From contig CM047809.1 of the NCBI GenBank assembly GCA_026214975.1, positions 29,175,977 through 29,239,976 on the forward strand: a stretch of 64,000 nt of DNA, written 5' to 3'. The position numbers and the translations under genes were made by a program. Positions 12,604 to 24,119 of the stretch are shown piece by piece. Source of the DNA: Gentiana macrophylla (taxonomy: Eukaryota > Streptophyta > Magnoliopsida > Gentianales > Gentianaceae). Position 1 is the first letter of the stretch. Each line of letters starts with the position of its first letter. The notes under the pieces are model-generated. The model saw nothing but the letters and a program-made list of their open reading frames with translations. It was not told the DNA's origin and made no database searches.

Positions 12604-13152
12604 TGATGGGTATAAATAATTCCACCACCTCAACAAGTAGAATCACCCATCGTGGGCCACCCCTCCGAATGACAAGAGAGATCGCAAAAGCGGGCGGCCA
12701 TCAGAAACCACCTCGCGCGACCACAACACTTGCGGTCCTGTGCAAGTAGCAGATCCTGTGAATCTCCTTCAGGCAGGTCAAGAGGGGTCGCCGGGGGCGA
12801 GGCCAAAGAGGGCTTGCTCCTTGCGACCTCAGAGAGATGGCCGCCGATTGATCCAGATCTTTTCCCCACTTGTAACTTAGATATTTCGTCTTGCTTAGTA
12901 TCTAAGTAAGACCTAGCTATTAGTAAAATATCTAAGAGGTTGCTTATTCCCTAAGTTATCCACCTCTATAAAAGGGGTGGTCATTGTAAACAAAAGAGAT
13001 ATATGAAACACACTATATTTGCAAGCAAAAGCTCTCTCCATTCTAACTCTCTCCACACCACCACCCGCCGGAGCAACACCACACCTTAAATACAGCCAGA
13101 TATCCACCATCCAAACACCGCAGGGACACCCGTGAGGATTTAGACGTCTTCA
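12604..13152 (+). repeat. TE2 3' LTR
   Basis: 549 bp, starting TG and ending CA, matching 307-852. A TATA box is at 12967-12973. It is preceded by a purine-rich GGAGTAGGGGG stretch (likely polypurine tract) and followed by the CTCCT target duplication at 13153-13157. Confidence 0.93.
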
Positions 13153-14844
13153 CTCCTCTTTGATTAATTAAAGCACTTAGGGAACTATAGGATACTAACA
13201 TACCCGAACTCATTGCCTAACTCAACTATGTTTCAAGTGTCATAAGGTGAGATCGAATACATTAGCACCTATCTAACTATCCCAACTCCCACGTGATAAA
13301 GATAACTTTTCAGCTCATCACTTTGATTCCAACCCTTTATTTCTATATACTCCAAGCTTTTATTCATTGAGAACTTCTCAAATTATTTTGAACTTTGATT
13401 TTGATTTTTTTTTAAATTTATTTTTATTGAAAGAACAGATTTTTCTTTTCTTCTTGGGCCAAATCAAAACACTAGGCCCAAATGAGCTTATCCTCTCCTT
13501 ATAGCTCAAAACCGAGAAACCACCAACCCAACTCAAAACACCATTTCCCCCACCCCACACTTACCTTAGCAAGTGTGGTCTAACAAAAGTCTAGGTCCAC
13601 TCGTAGGGTATAAAATGAAGGAAACGTGACCAAAAAATAAAGGTTAGGGTAGGTTTCTGACTAAGTAACAAAACGGCTATAAAATGAATAGTGGTCATAC
13701 CATTCTATCAAGGCTGAGAGGGGCTAAGAAGGTCTAATGTTCAGGGTTAGGCTTATTTGGCTCTGGTAAGGTCAAAGAGACGCCAGGACCGTCATCCCGT
13801 ATCCTACTTAGGTGAACCTTTCTATTTCGTCTCGAGACTAGTGGTATGAGAGGTGGTAGTAATCAAATTGTGCACAAAGTGTAGCTTTACGTGAAATTAA
13901 TAATCTTCATTCTCAAGATAATATCAAACCGCAGTGTACACGTTCGGGGTCCTCTACTGAGGTGGTCACCACTCGAATGTGAAAATAACACACACAACAC
14001 GATGCTAAATACCTTTGAAATATTTTAAAAAATTGCCCCAAAATCGACTCGAGCCCGGTCATAGGCTAAGCATACCACATATTAAGCACATTTAACAACG
14101 AAAACAAGAAAACGGCTAAGTCTCCCACCCCATACTTAAACGAAACACTGTCCTCAGTGTGTGAGAGAGAAAAAGAGCGAAAGACTTAGCTGTTTTACCA
14201 AAACCCGGTAGAAAGGTGCACTAGTAGCCCACATGACATCTTCTAGTAAGCTCCATCTCGAGTATCTAAAACCATAGAAACAAAAACCAAGGCAAACACA
14301 TGCACAGGGAAAGTTCACGTGCCAAAAGATGGTGATAGATACGAGATATATAAAAAAAAATAGAAGCCATGCCACAAATAACGACTCGAAGCATATCAAG
14401 CATACTAGACGGGAATCGCACTGGATGTAAAGATAATCAAAAGAAACATAGAGCATCCATGGATAAAATAAAGCCACAGAGGCTCACATATAAATATCCC
14501 CGTCTACGTACAATAGCCGGAACCAAAAAGAAATTCTCACCCCAACCTCTCTTTTAAGCTAAACTCTCCCCTCTTGCACCCAAAGACCACTCCAAACTCA
14601 TTATTACTACCAAAAAGGTGGGTTGCCTCCCCCAAGCGCCATTGTTTTGTGTCGTTGGCTCGACGGGATGACTTATTCAATGCCAATTTTTTCAAAGTTA
14701 TACTATTGGCACAAAGTGAAAAAAGGTAAAGTGCTTTGTTTAACGTCGTTAGCATCGACGTAGTGGCACTAAACGGACTCATACCTCAAAAGACTCAAAA
14801 CAACAATTCAAATATTTTATTTCAAACAAGTTTCACCAAAACCA

Positions 14845-16258
14845 TCAACCAAAATCCGAGCTCAAAATGATCAACAACTCAAGAAGACTAAAAATAGCAA
14901 GCATCACGGAAACCGAGTTCACTAGAAACTTACCTCTCACGGGCCTCGATGTTACCTCTTCCCAACTCGGGAATCCTCTTTTGTCAAAATCTCTCATCAG
15001 CTTCTTCTTGTAATTGCCATTCCATGGTAGTTGTCCCCTTTTACAAATTCTATGAGCTCCATCTACCGGTGCGTACACAAAATCGACCGCATAATACTCA
15101 TCAACACAAGGTGGAAGAGTGTAATAATCCGGGACCGGCATGCTAATAATCTCCACTTCTTCCGGTAGCTCTACCATAGATTGCTCTTCAGTCTCATACG
15201 ATTTCACCACACTCTTCATAATGACATCTTCATTTACTTCAATTGGGAGTGAGGGTGAAATGGGCGATCCCGCTTCTCTTCCGACTCTAATTTGCCTCAT
15301 CAAACAAGTGCTCAAATCTATCATACACCCTTCGAGGTCATCCTTTTGCATTTCTTCGAGGCGGTGTAATAGATAAAATTTGCACTTTCATCTCCAAATC
15401 TTGCACTTCCTCTTCATCCCAAAATGAGCTATTCTCATCACCAAAGAATTCTTGCTCAGTAATAACAATGGTCGGTTCCACCACACACTCCACCAAGGTT
15501 TCATCAATTTTTATCTCAAGGGGTGAAGGTGCAGTAGGTAGAACGTGAAACCTTCCATAATCAAATATCGCAATTGGAGGTGGCACTATGAGCAATCCCA
15601 ACTCACTATCTGGCTCAAAAATCTCATCATAGCAAATTGAATCATCAACCTCACTCTCAGCCTAAACTTCTTCAGTGATAACATCATCATCCCGGACCAC
15701 CTCTATTGCACATGTCTCTTCCTCTTTCTCATGCCTCCTTTTTTCAATCAATTGCCCCATCCCGTCTTCAAGATTTCTTATGTCGGAGTCAAAGCTTCTA
15801 TTGAACTCTTGCATATCCTTGTTCATTTGAATCAAACTCTCGTTCAATTGAATCAACTGCTCAATTTGAATGTCGGTGAAGCCTTCTTGTGGCATGGAGG
15901 GAGACTGATCATACTGACTTTGATTCATTGGAGGTGAGTAGTAGGCTTCTTGCCATTTTAGACTCTGATCAAGTGGTTGAATCTGGGTGAAGCTATCAAC
16001 GCGTTGAGTATGAACACCGTAATCCTGATAAGCACTAGGGTTCGGACAACCCTCATAATGTTGTGGCTCAAAACTTGAATAACCATAATTTTGACTTTGG
16101 CATGCACTAGGGCATTGATAAGCCCATGAACCTTGGTTACTCTGATGTTGATACTGAAGCTGAGGCATGAACTGTTGTTGATAACATTGTTCAGGTGCCT
16201 GAGGTTGGTAGGGGTATTGTTGTTCAGGTGAGTAGTATTGATTGAAAAATCCATCCAT
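14845..16258 (-). pseudogene. TE1 Gln-rich internal ORF, one stop and one frameshift
   Basis: A frame starts with ATG at 16258 and runs 198 codons to a TAG at 15664-15662. It continues in the same frame to about 15338, and a single frame change then links it to a further 168 residues ending at 14845. Taken together it would be about 470 residues: a Gln/Tyr/Pro-rich start (repeated QYQ, YSPEQQ-like pieces), a coiled acidic middle (residues about 130-190), and an acidic/basic end with KRGQLPWNGNYKKK. Zinc knuckle, protease and polymerase motifs are absent. It lies directly after the primer-binding site, the normal place of gag, so a gag-like or carrier role is possible, but I do not recognise the family. 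Confidence 0.55.
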
Positions 16259-16440
16259 TTAAGCTCAAGCTGCAAGATCTCAGAAAACAACAAGAACACA
16301 ATCACGGTATCTAGTCACCACCACCACCGCAATAGGTGGTGTGACTTTTCAACAAAAAGCCATCATCAAGAAAAAAAAATGAAAACAACCTAGGCCTAAG
16401 CTTTCGGTTCACTTACAAGATATCACAAATAGCACACAAT

Positions 16441-16458
16441 TCCCCGCCAACGGCGCCA
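16441..16458 (-). other. TE1 primer-binding site (tRNA-Asp type)
   Basis: The plus strand shows TCCCCGCCAACGGCGCCA, which matches the 3' end of plant tRNA-Asp including CCA with one mismatch (GCC for GGC). Reverse transcription would therefore start here on the minus strand. It sets the 5' LTR edge near 16462 and fixes the element orientation. Confidence 0.85.
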
Positions 16459-16461
16459 TTT

Positions 16462-18240
16462 TGATTGAGCTAAAATTTAACCCAACAAAAACAATTTGTA
16501 AAGACTCGAAACCGTGGGCAAACTAACTCTCTAACCGGCAGTGTACCGGGTCGATTGCTAGCGTAGCTACAGGAGAACGAGGTCGAACCCAAAGGAAAAG
16601 TGTTTGTGAGTACCAAAGCGAACGTGTTACTTAGTCTAAGTGATCAATCTTTTTAAAGTGCTTGTATACTACAACGATACTAAGGTGATTCTTACTAACG
16701 AGTCTAAAGATAGAAAAGAAAGAAAAAAGATTAAACTACTGGGTTTTAAAGATAGATTAAGGGACATAGCCGAACCATGATCAAAATAGCTAGTTTCAAC
16801 CCCAAGGATAGACAAAACCGGGAGTGTGCATTGTAACAAACGAACTCTCACATTCAATTTCACGGGTGCAAGCTCCTAATCCCGGTGCTAAGGTCTGAAC
16901 AACTCTCTCCTAACACCTTATGCCATGTTAACTACCCTTCCCTAAAGAAGATTCACTAACAAGACATGTTAGTGCACTAGAGCCTTAAACGTTAAAACGA
17001 GTAACCTCGCATTGGGCTCGGGCTTAACAACTAAGCCGAGTCTACGCCGCGATCTTAGAACCCCTTATCCCACGTCTTCCCGCAAAATACATATGTAAGG
17101 TTGATGTGTGTGATTACTAAATTGGGTGTACAATCCAATCTAGCGATGTTATAACAAGTTCTAAGACGTGAAACAAGCAAGATTAAACAATAAAAAGCAC
17201 TACCCACTCCCAATTTCATCACCCAAAGGGTGATTTCACCAAATTTCACATGATTCGACTATGTTGGTGTTTAGCTACACATTATAAAGCATGAAATAAC
17301 AATCAAGGAAGAGATTAAAGCCATAAAACAAGAAAATAAGTGAAATTGATTACCAAGAACGTAGAAATTCGAGTTTACATCAAGCTCCTTCCACACCCAT
17401 GTCACTTGGGAAGAAGAAGATGAACCAAAAGCTATACAAAATCCAAGATTCTTCAACTAAAACTAAGCTAGACTATCATTAAACTAAGTGAATTTGAAGT
17501 AGAAATGAGTCTAAAGAGCCAAAAGGGAAGATTTCGAGCTAAGCTAAGAGTTAGGGTTCTTCGAGAGGAGACTCCCCTCGAAAAAAACTGTGTAGAAATG
17601 TATATATAGGTGGGAAAAATATGTAGAAAATGACCCCAAAAGCGCGTTTGGAGGTCCCCAAACGCACGTTTCAGCCCCTAACTCTATGTACAAAAAAACA
17701 GTTTGAAACGCTGCGTTTGAGAGGTTCTTTGTTTTAAATTTCTGCATAAAACCATTATATCTTCCCGTGTAGAACTCTGATTTGAGTGATTCAAAATGCG
17801 TTGGAAATCTCTTTCAATTATCTACAACTTTTATGAAGAGACAATGACCAGAAAATGCCTCTATCATAGGTCAAATTTCTTCTGAACAGAACGTAGCGTG
17901 AAGATACCAACTATTTTTCTTCCTTTTCTTCATTTTTCTTCTTCCTTGGCTCATTCTTGCACCTTGATCATACTTCTCATCATAAATATTCTCCTTCCGA
18001 GTTCTCGTGACACCTAGACCCTACAATCTCATGAACGAACAAGACACATAAATGATTCCGGAGTGTAAAAGTGCTCGGGAATGGGTTAATATCACTAAAA
18101 AGAGGTAGTAAACCATCAAAGCGACGGATTTTACTCCCCGTGCTATAAACTCACGATATTACCCCAAAAACGGTCTAAACTACCCAAAAACGTGCCAAAA
18201 GTGTTGTAAACGGGGGTGGGAATTGCACCGGAATCACGTA
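16462..18240 (-). repeat. Candidate 5' LTR of TE1
   Basis: About 1.8 kb between the primer-binding site and unrelated TE3 sequence, with no coding signal. A TATATATA box at 17601-17608 reads toward the element interior on the minus strand. The inner edge (TG at 16462-16463) follows from the primer-binding site. The outer edge is uncertain, and the 3' LTR partner was not found. Confidence 0.45.
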
Positions 18241-18299
18241 AAGTTGACTCCCATCACTTCTCAGGGGCAGGCCGATCTAGGTTTTTCTGAGAAGACAAC

Positions 18300-19167
18300 G
18301 GAAATGGGTCTGGTGGCCGGGAAGGTGGGACGGCCGAAGCTGACCCTACATGAGGGTCGCACTCGAAGAAAAGAAAGTCCAAAGCTTCTGAGGTAGCTCA
18401 GGAAGAGGCTGCTTCCGAACAGCATTGGATCGCTGGCATGTCTGATGAGGAATTGGCGATTATAGGTTGTAAGACCGTAGAACTGGTAAGCAATCTGTCC
18501 TTACTCCTTTTTGTTTCAAATCCGACCTTACGACAGCTTTAACCTTTTCTCTCTGATTTTTTAAGGGGGAACGATTGGCTAAGAGGTTTGTAAGAGACTG
18601 GGAAAGGCCTCCGCCGACTCAACCGCCCAGAAGAGCAAGATTGCCGAGCTTTGGAAAACACGGGAAGAACTCAGGGCGGCCGCTCGGCTCAAGGATACGG
18701 AGATAAAGGCTTTGCAGGCTCAACTCCTAGCTCAAGAGGGTGAGCTGAAGTCCTAGGAGAGTGAACTTGCTGAGGAAAATAGGGTGAAGAAGCAGGAGGT
18801 TGCTGACCTTCATGCAAGAGTGTCCGATCTGGAGGCCACGATACCAGCTCAGTGTGCCGAGGCCGTTCAGAAGTATAAGGCTTCGGCGGACTTTGCCGAG
18901 GCCTTGAATGTGCTACTAATCCCCGTCTTAAACCATGGGTATACCCAGGGGATGGACGAGGCAAGGATTTTATATCCTTCTCTTGTGCTGGATGACCTTC
19001 CTAAGTAGGTCTACTATAAGCAAGGAATGAGAGCGGTCTACATCGAGCGCATCCAGGATTTTAAGGCCGGGGCGGATATAATGTCTAACTATGTTTTCCA
19101 TCTTACTGTTGTTTCTGGTTCGGCTCATTCGTCAGAGCCCCAGAAAAGTCCTACTCCAGACTCTTAA
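18300..19167 (+). pseudogene. Tat-associated antisense coiled-coil protein, C-terminal part
   Basis: Plus-strand frames encode a charged coiled-coil protein end. The best piece is 18784-19008 (74 residues), with heptad-like ALxxRVxDLEATI, then YKASADFAEALN and a turn with GYTQGMDEARILYPSL. After a stop at 19006 the same frame continues with about 45 more residues to a stop at 19165-19167. The upstream part (18300-18780) is broken by stops, and a possible intron donor region lies at 18480-18570. It matches in style the minus-strand remnant of TE2 near 8600-8800. Function is unknown. Confidence 0.5.
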
Positions 19168-19762
19168 AGTTTAGGAGTTTGCTTATTTTTGAAGAATTTG
19201 TACCATGTACTTTAATTTTGTTTTTGTTTGGTATAGAGAAGTTGTTCTGCTTGATTTGAGTATCTGTTGTTTGTTTATTGTTGATGGGTTTGTTATTGTT
19301 GATGGGGTATTGCCCCCCAGTATGCCGTTCATTATTCTAAATTTTTGGATGGCATACTTATGCTTGTGTAGTTGTATTTATGAGGCCGAGCCCAACGTAC
19401 GGGTTCGGATATTTGTAAACCTTATCGAGTTATTTGTTAATTTGTGAAGGGCGAGGCCTAGTTAGTTTTTTTTCTGTATATGTAAGGCCGAGCTCGGCTA
19501 GTGCATCAAGGGGCGAGGTTGGATCGCGTCAGCCCTTACCAAAGTTTTTTAAGCGGCCTGCTGCCCGGCATGCCTCTCTGAGTTTTCAGATGGCATACTT
19601 ATGTTTGTACATAAGGCCGAGCTCGATTCAGGAGCTCGGGCAACTATGAGTTAGGTACTGAAATTTCACAAGTCAAGTTAGCTATAGTTCTAATTAGCTT
19701 ACGACAAGTAGGGCTAAGTCTGACTGACTCTATTCACACTGAGTTAGGTTAGACGAATAACA

Positions 19763-19944
19763 GCACGGCGATCAGGGCCTGATCGGACTGACTTCTCTCG
19801 TGAAGTTTGAAGACGAGCAGGGACAGGTTAGTGCCGACTTCTCGTTTAAAGGCACGGCGAGCAGGGCCAGGTCGGACTGACTTCTCGCATGAAGTTTAAA
19901 GACGAGCAGGGTCAGGTCAGGCTAATGCTGACTTCTCGTTTAAA
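19763..19944. repeat. Two-copy tandem repeat, 89-bp spacing
   Basis: Two copies begin with GCACGGCGA at 19763 and 19852, and each ends with GACTTCTCGTTTAAA. Shorter echoes (TGGCATACTTATG near 19349 and 19591; AGGCCGAGC several times) lie just before. This fits the repeat-rich untranslated part of a Tat element. Confidence 0.8.
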
Positions 19945-20335
19945 ATTTATATGCAGGGTATAACAATTACCTGGTCCTTATGGACTTATAAAGCAAGGCA
20001 AAGAAATAAGTAAATGACGAAAATTAAATTTTATTCAACGAAGCGGAAATATCCGAGACAGATAGTGAAAACAGACAAACAAAACTAAAGTGCAGAAATA
20101 AAAAAGTAGTCTGGAAAAATCAATAAATGATAAAAATTTGCCGAAACGATCAAGCCAAGACAACTCCTTTGTCTTTGATAGTGGCCGCATAGCAACTTCG
20201 GACGACCTCTAAATCTTCCTTGATTTCGACCGTGCCGCGGGCGGTTGGAAACTTTAAACTAATATGGGCCGGGGAAATCACAGCCCGAAGATCGATCAGA
20301 GCAGGCCTTGAAATCTGATGAGATGTTGATGAGAA

Positions 20336-21463
20336 ATTTGGAAGTTTTTCCTTGGTTGTTTTCCTGACTTTTGAGAGAACACAGAGTTCAACCTTTTTTC
20401 TTTTCTTAAACTCTTAAAGTTAATGGAGAGTTTTATTTCCCACAAATAACTCCCTTTCTAATTATTCTTTTTTACTACTTAAATCCTTAAAAGAATAAAT
20501 AAAATATTCTGATTTATGTAAAATGACATGTCTGTCATTTCCTAAAAATTCAGAATATTACATCTCCAGAGTCAATTTATATTCTTCATAGTCGAGTTTT
20601 GTGCATAAATTCAATCTGTAGATGTCGTGTTTCAATATGGTATCCCAAATATAGATTGACTGTGGTACAAATAATGTGCAATATGCGCATGGACTCAAAA
20701 CATGTGGAAACAAATCATTCATCAACACGACTGGAGAGCTTTTATTTCCGTCCACGACACACCATCCTGGCTTGAAATTTGCCTCAAGATAAGTATGTAC
20801 AAGCACGACAACATTGTATTCTGGAGTTTTTTTTTTTTTTTTTTTTAAGAGATTGTGATGAGCCTGTGGCACATGCGTAACAAAGGGTTCCATGATTTAG
20901 ATAAGTCACGACTCCCGGAAACAGGGGCGGATCTAGTAAGGAGTAAAGGAGGTCCACGGACCCCGCTAAAAATAAAAATACTCTACATTTTATCTATAGA
21001 AAATATTTGAGACCGTAAAAAAAATTATTTAGTATGTTAAATATATACTAACCCAATGGCTGCTTCTGGATCGTCAACGCCTGAAATGATTTTCATTTCC
21101 AAAGTTTATTCGCTGAAATTGTGAACTTGAACTAATTTGCCCTTGTTCCGCTCAAAAAAAAAATTTACTTACAAATTGAACAGATTTAACGAATTGCCAA
21201 ATGCGTAACATATTTTCAACGGTGTGGCTTAGCTTAAATACTACGGGATGCATTTTATTGGCCATGGGTGGCGGCAATTAAGTGAAAAATTAAGGGGGAA
21301 AAAAAGAAATAGAAGCTCTCGCTCGCTTTCTAATCGCAGCAAATTTGCACAAACTCCTAAATCTTTCCCCTCATGATTTCAATTTCGTAGCAAATTTGTT
21401 TAAATTTTATTTATCATTTCCAGAAATCTTTGTTATAAAAAAAGGTTAAATTCTTAGTTTAAA
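20336..21463. other. Intergenic, AT-rich; no gene identified
   Basis: A minus-strand frame at 20558-20893 (111 residues) looks protein-like in composition (GWCVVDGN, PQSIYIWDT) but crosses a T-rich run and matches no family I know; it may be a gene fragment. Around 20930-20960 is GGGGCGGATCTAG, a string often seen at plant MITE ends. The last 200 bases before 21464 would hold the promoter and 5' UTR of the next gene; no clear TATA box was chosen. Confidence 0.4.
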
Positions 21464-24079
21464 ATGAATATGTTAATTTGGAAATGCTGCTTTCGACTTT
21501 TGTATTTAAACTGTAATAATTCTAGAGTTCTAAATTGCCATCGCCGCCGCTATTCAATGGCAGTGGAGCCATCATCGGCTTTTCCCGTTTGCCGGCAAGG
21601 TCGTGTTCGGGATATATCTCTTCGGAGCTCCGTGCCGGGTTCATCCGTTGTAGATCTACGTTATTGTTTGCGTAACGTCAATGGAGGTGGAAGAAATACT
21701 GCTTCAAGGTTACGATGCTGTATTTCGCCGGAGCGAATCAATAATGCTAGCAGCTGGGGATTGGATTCTCATAAGCGTGGGCCAACGGCGCGGATTTTGC
21801 CTCAGCAATTGCGTGAATTGGTGTTGCAAGATATCAGGCTCAAGCTTGGAAATGGATTTAATAATTTGAATGGCGACGGTGGTGGCGCGTGTCAAACGAT
21901 CAACGGAAGTTCTCTAGAATCTGCCGATGAGAGGCATTCATCGCCGGAGAAGATTGTAGTAGCTGTTGACGTGGATGAAGGTACATGATGCACATTTTTG
22001 CACATGAAAACAGATTGTTAAGAATTATAAGCAGGAATTTGCTTAGCCTTTTCAATGATTCCCATAAGCAAATTTGTTCTCATGAGGTTCATATGCAGGA
22101 ACTTGATTTGAACAAGTCTGTAAAATTTTGTTTATTTTGTTTGTATCATCATATATAAAGTGATTCATATGCAGGAACTTGATTTGAACAAGTCTGTAAA
22201 ATTTTGTTTATTTTGTTTGTATCATCATATATAAAGTGATTCATATGCAGGAACTTGATTTGAACAAGTCTGTAGAATGTTTGTTTTGTATCATCATATA
22301 TAAAGATGATTTCATTACTGTTTTTATTGATGTAATAACTAATTTGGTTTTTTGCTTTGATGTATTTGCAGTTCTTGGGAATTTTATATCAGCACTCAAT
22401 CACTTCATTGCAGACCGATATTCCATGAATCACTCGGTTTCTGAATATCATGTATATGAATTTTTCAAGGTACCTATTGCTTCAATTTTACTGTGCTACA
22501 TTCTTGTTTTGTTCTTGCCTTCATATACATGTATGTTTACTTCATTTCTTTTTTTTCACACCGGTTAATCCACTCATCAGTTGTAGTGCTTTTTTGAGAG
22601 GTAAGTTAGGGTGCTATCCGATTCTCTGCACCCCCTCCCCCCCCCCCCCACTTTGTGTTTTCTTTCTCCATGTTACGATGGGGAATGTGGTCCATGTTAA
22701 AACTAAGCAAAAGTGAGAGCCTTGGCGCAGTAAATATAAAGGTTAGGCTGTCTGCAGTATGCCTAAATTGCCCACCCCTTCTCCAGATGCCACATAGGTG
22801 TGATACTTCCATACACCTAGCTATCCCTTTTGAATGTCAATAGCTAGGTTCGCTTGCGTGTTGTATTACTGTATTTAAGAGATGTTTTGAAGGCGCATGG
22901 TTAAATGGTCAGGAAATTCGTAGTTTGAGTAAACATATGCATATTTTCGATCTTTTTCTTCTTTTTATGTTCTGATCTCTCTTTACATTTTGCTGCAGAT
23001 ATGGAATTGTCCAAGGGATGAAGGTATGTTTTCCTTAATAGAAAAAGTTTATGTTTTTACTGGTTGTCATGTATCATTCGATTTATGTTACCAATATTTG
23101 TTCAACTCTACTGGTGAATGAGGAATATCTGTGTTGTTTAATTTGGTTTTTTTTTTTTTTTTTGGTGACGGATTAGAGACTTGATAATAAATGTGAACTT
23201 CTGTAGTATGAGTTAAAGCTTCTTTGTGTTCTTACTCAAAAAGAATTTGTTGAAGAATTACCTTGATGTCTTTGGACTTGAATACAAATTCAAGATTTTC
23301 TTGTTTCCTTATAATATACATATATTTTGTGTCCACTTTCACAGTGATAGTTTGACATTTATATGGCATTTGATGTTCTACTGCATATCTGCTTTGTTGT
23401 TTGATATGTAGTGAAATATTAATGTTAATTAAAGATCTTTCCTTTGTTATAACAGCTGATAGACTGGTTCATGAATTTTTCAAGACATCCTATTTTACAA
23501 CTGGGATTCATCCAATCCCAGGTGCTCAGGAAACACTACAAAAGCTTGCCAGATTTTGTACGTTGACAATCGTAACGTATGTACTTTTTTGCGTCTAAAA
23601 CCGCCATCCTTATCTTTTGTTTTTCTTTAATTTAACAACATGTTATCCCTAACTTTCTAGGTCTCGGCAAAACGTTATTAAGGACCACACATTAGAGTGG
23701 ATTGAAAAGCACTATCCAAATTTGTTTCAAGAGGTCCACTTTGGCAATCACTTTGCTTTAGATGGGGATTCTAGACCTAAATCCGATATCTGCAGGTATT
23801 TATGACCTAAATCTTCATGGATGTTATTCTGTTTTTTTGTGTGTGTGTATAATGATGGAAATCTGTATATCTATTAGGTCCTTGGGGGCAAAAGTTTTGA
23901 TCGATGATAACCCGAAATACGCGATCGAGTGTGCTGAAGTTGGTATAAGGGTTCTTCTGTTTGATTATGAGAATTCATATCCATGGAGTAAGATGAAATC
24001 TTTTGAACATCCACTAGTTACCAAAGTTCATAACTGGAAAGAGGTTGAGCATCAATTAGTGTCTATCATCAAATCTTAA
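21464..24079 (+). CDS. HAD-fold 5'(3')-nucleotidase-like protein (NT5C type), six exons
   Basis: Spliced CDS: 21464-21980, 22372-22469, 22999-23023, 23456-23576, 23661-23795, 23878-24079; all introns are GT-AG and phases agree, giving 365 residues. HAD-superfamily phosphatase motifs are complete: motif I DVDEV with the nucleophile Asp at residue 169 and the general acid at 171 (codon split by intron 1); motif II Thr254 in VTSRQ; motif III Lys294; motif IV DDN at 308-310. Residues 1-160 are Arg/Ser-rich with an RRRY start region, suggesting an organelle-targeting or disordered leader. An in-frame ATG at 21557 is an alternative start. The catalytic part resembles plant proteins described as deoxy-5'-nucleotidase type C-like; the substrate is not known. 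Intron 1 contains a three-copy 76-bp repeat. Confidence 0.88.
22088..22310 (+). repeat. Triplicated 76-bp repeat in intron 1 of the nucleotidase-like gene
   Basis: Copies start with TTCATATGCAGGAACTTG at 22088, 22164 and 22240, exactly 76 bp apart. The first two are almost identical; the third has lost about ten bases near its end. Each copy contains ATATGCAG, which resembles a splice acceptor, lying upstream of the real acceptor at 22371. Confidence 0.93.
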
Positions 24080-24119
24080 CAACCTAATTTTCCCAGAAGA
24101 TCTCAGGACATTCAAATGT

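Larger units (their letters stand above)
307..13152 (+). mobile_element. TE2: full-length Ty3/gypsy Tat-lineage LTR retrotransposon
   Basis: Paired direct repeats at 307-852 and 12604-13152 begin with TG; the right copy ends in CA and the left in CG (a CpG-type change). Both flanks carry CTCCT (302-306 and 13153-13157), a clean 5-bp target duplication. Internally, on the plus strand, come gag zinc knuckle, protease, reverse transcriptase, RNase H, a second RNase H-like segment and integrase, the order expected for Ty3/gypsy Tat elements. Then follow about 5.9 kb without pol, holding minus-strand coding remnants, two poly-A runs and a tandem repeat next to a purine-rich stretch (about 12588-12602, likely polypurine tract). 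A TGG at 855 just after the left LTR could start the primer-binding site, but no tRNA was matched. The insertion sits inside TE1. Confidence 0.93.
13153..18240 (-). mobile_element. TE1: Athila-like, protein-poor LTR retrotransposon (minus strand)
   Basis: On the minus strand the order is a candidate 5' LTR (about 18240 down to 16462), a primer-binding site complementary to the tRNA-Asp 3' end (16458-16441), a broken ORF (16258-14845), then noncoding sequence containing two motifs I recall from Athila-group elements: a GGAGGCAACCCA box (minus strand, 14630-14619) and a GAGGACAGTGT/GTATGGGGTGGGAGA segment (about 14160-14124). No reverse transcriptase or integrase is present, so it looks like a non-autonomous derivative. 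Its 3' part is interrupted by TE2 and runs to the window start. The outer LTR border near 18240 is a guess, and no matching second LTR was identified. Confidence 0.65.
18290..20335 (-). mobile_element. TE3: deleted Tat-lineage remnant with antisense gene on plus strand
   Basis: At 20335-20165 the minus strand reads a protease-type segment (LRAVISPAHISLKFPT then EDLEVVRSCYAATIK), the conserved end of the Tat/Ogre gag-protease region. At 18300-19165 the plus strand encodes the end of the antisense coiled-coil protein. Between them lie only short tandem repeats. This is the order of a Tat element lying on the minus strand whose reverse transcriptase to integrase part has been deleted. No LTR was recognised. 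Confidence 0.55.

Noticed and set aside
20558..20893. Possible host gene exon on the minus strand
   Set aside because: Protein-like composition but no family match, and it crosses a poly-T run; mentioned in the spacer entry only.
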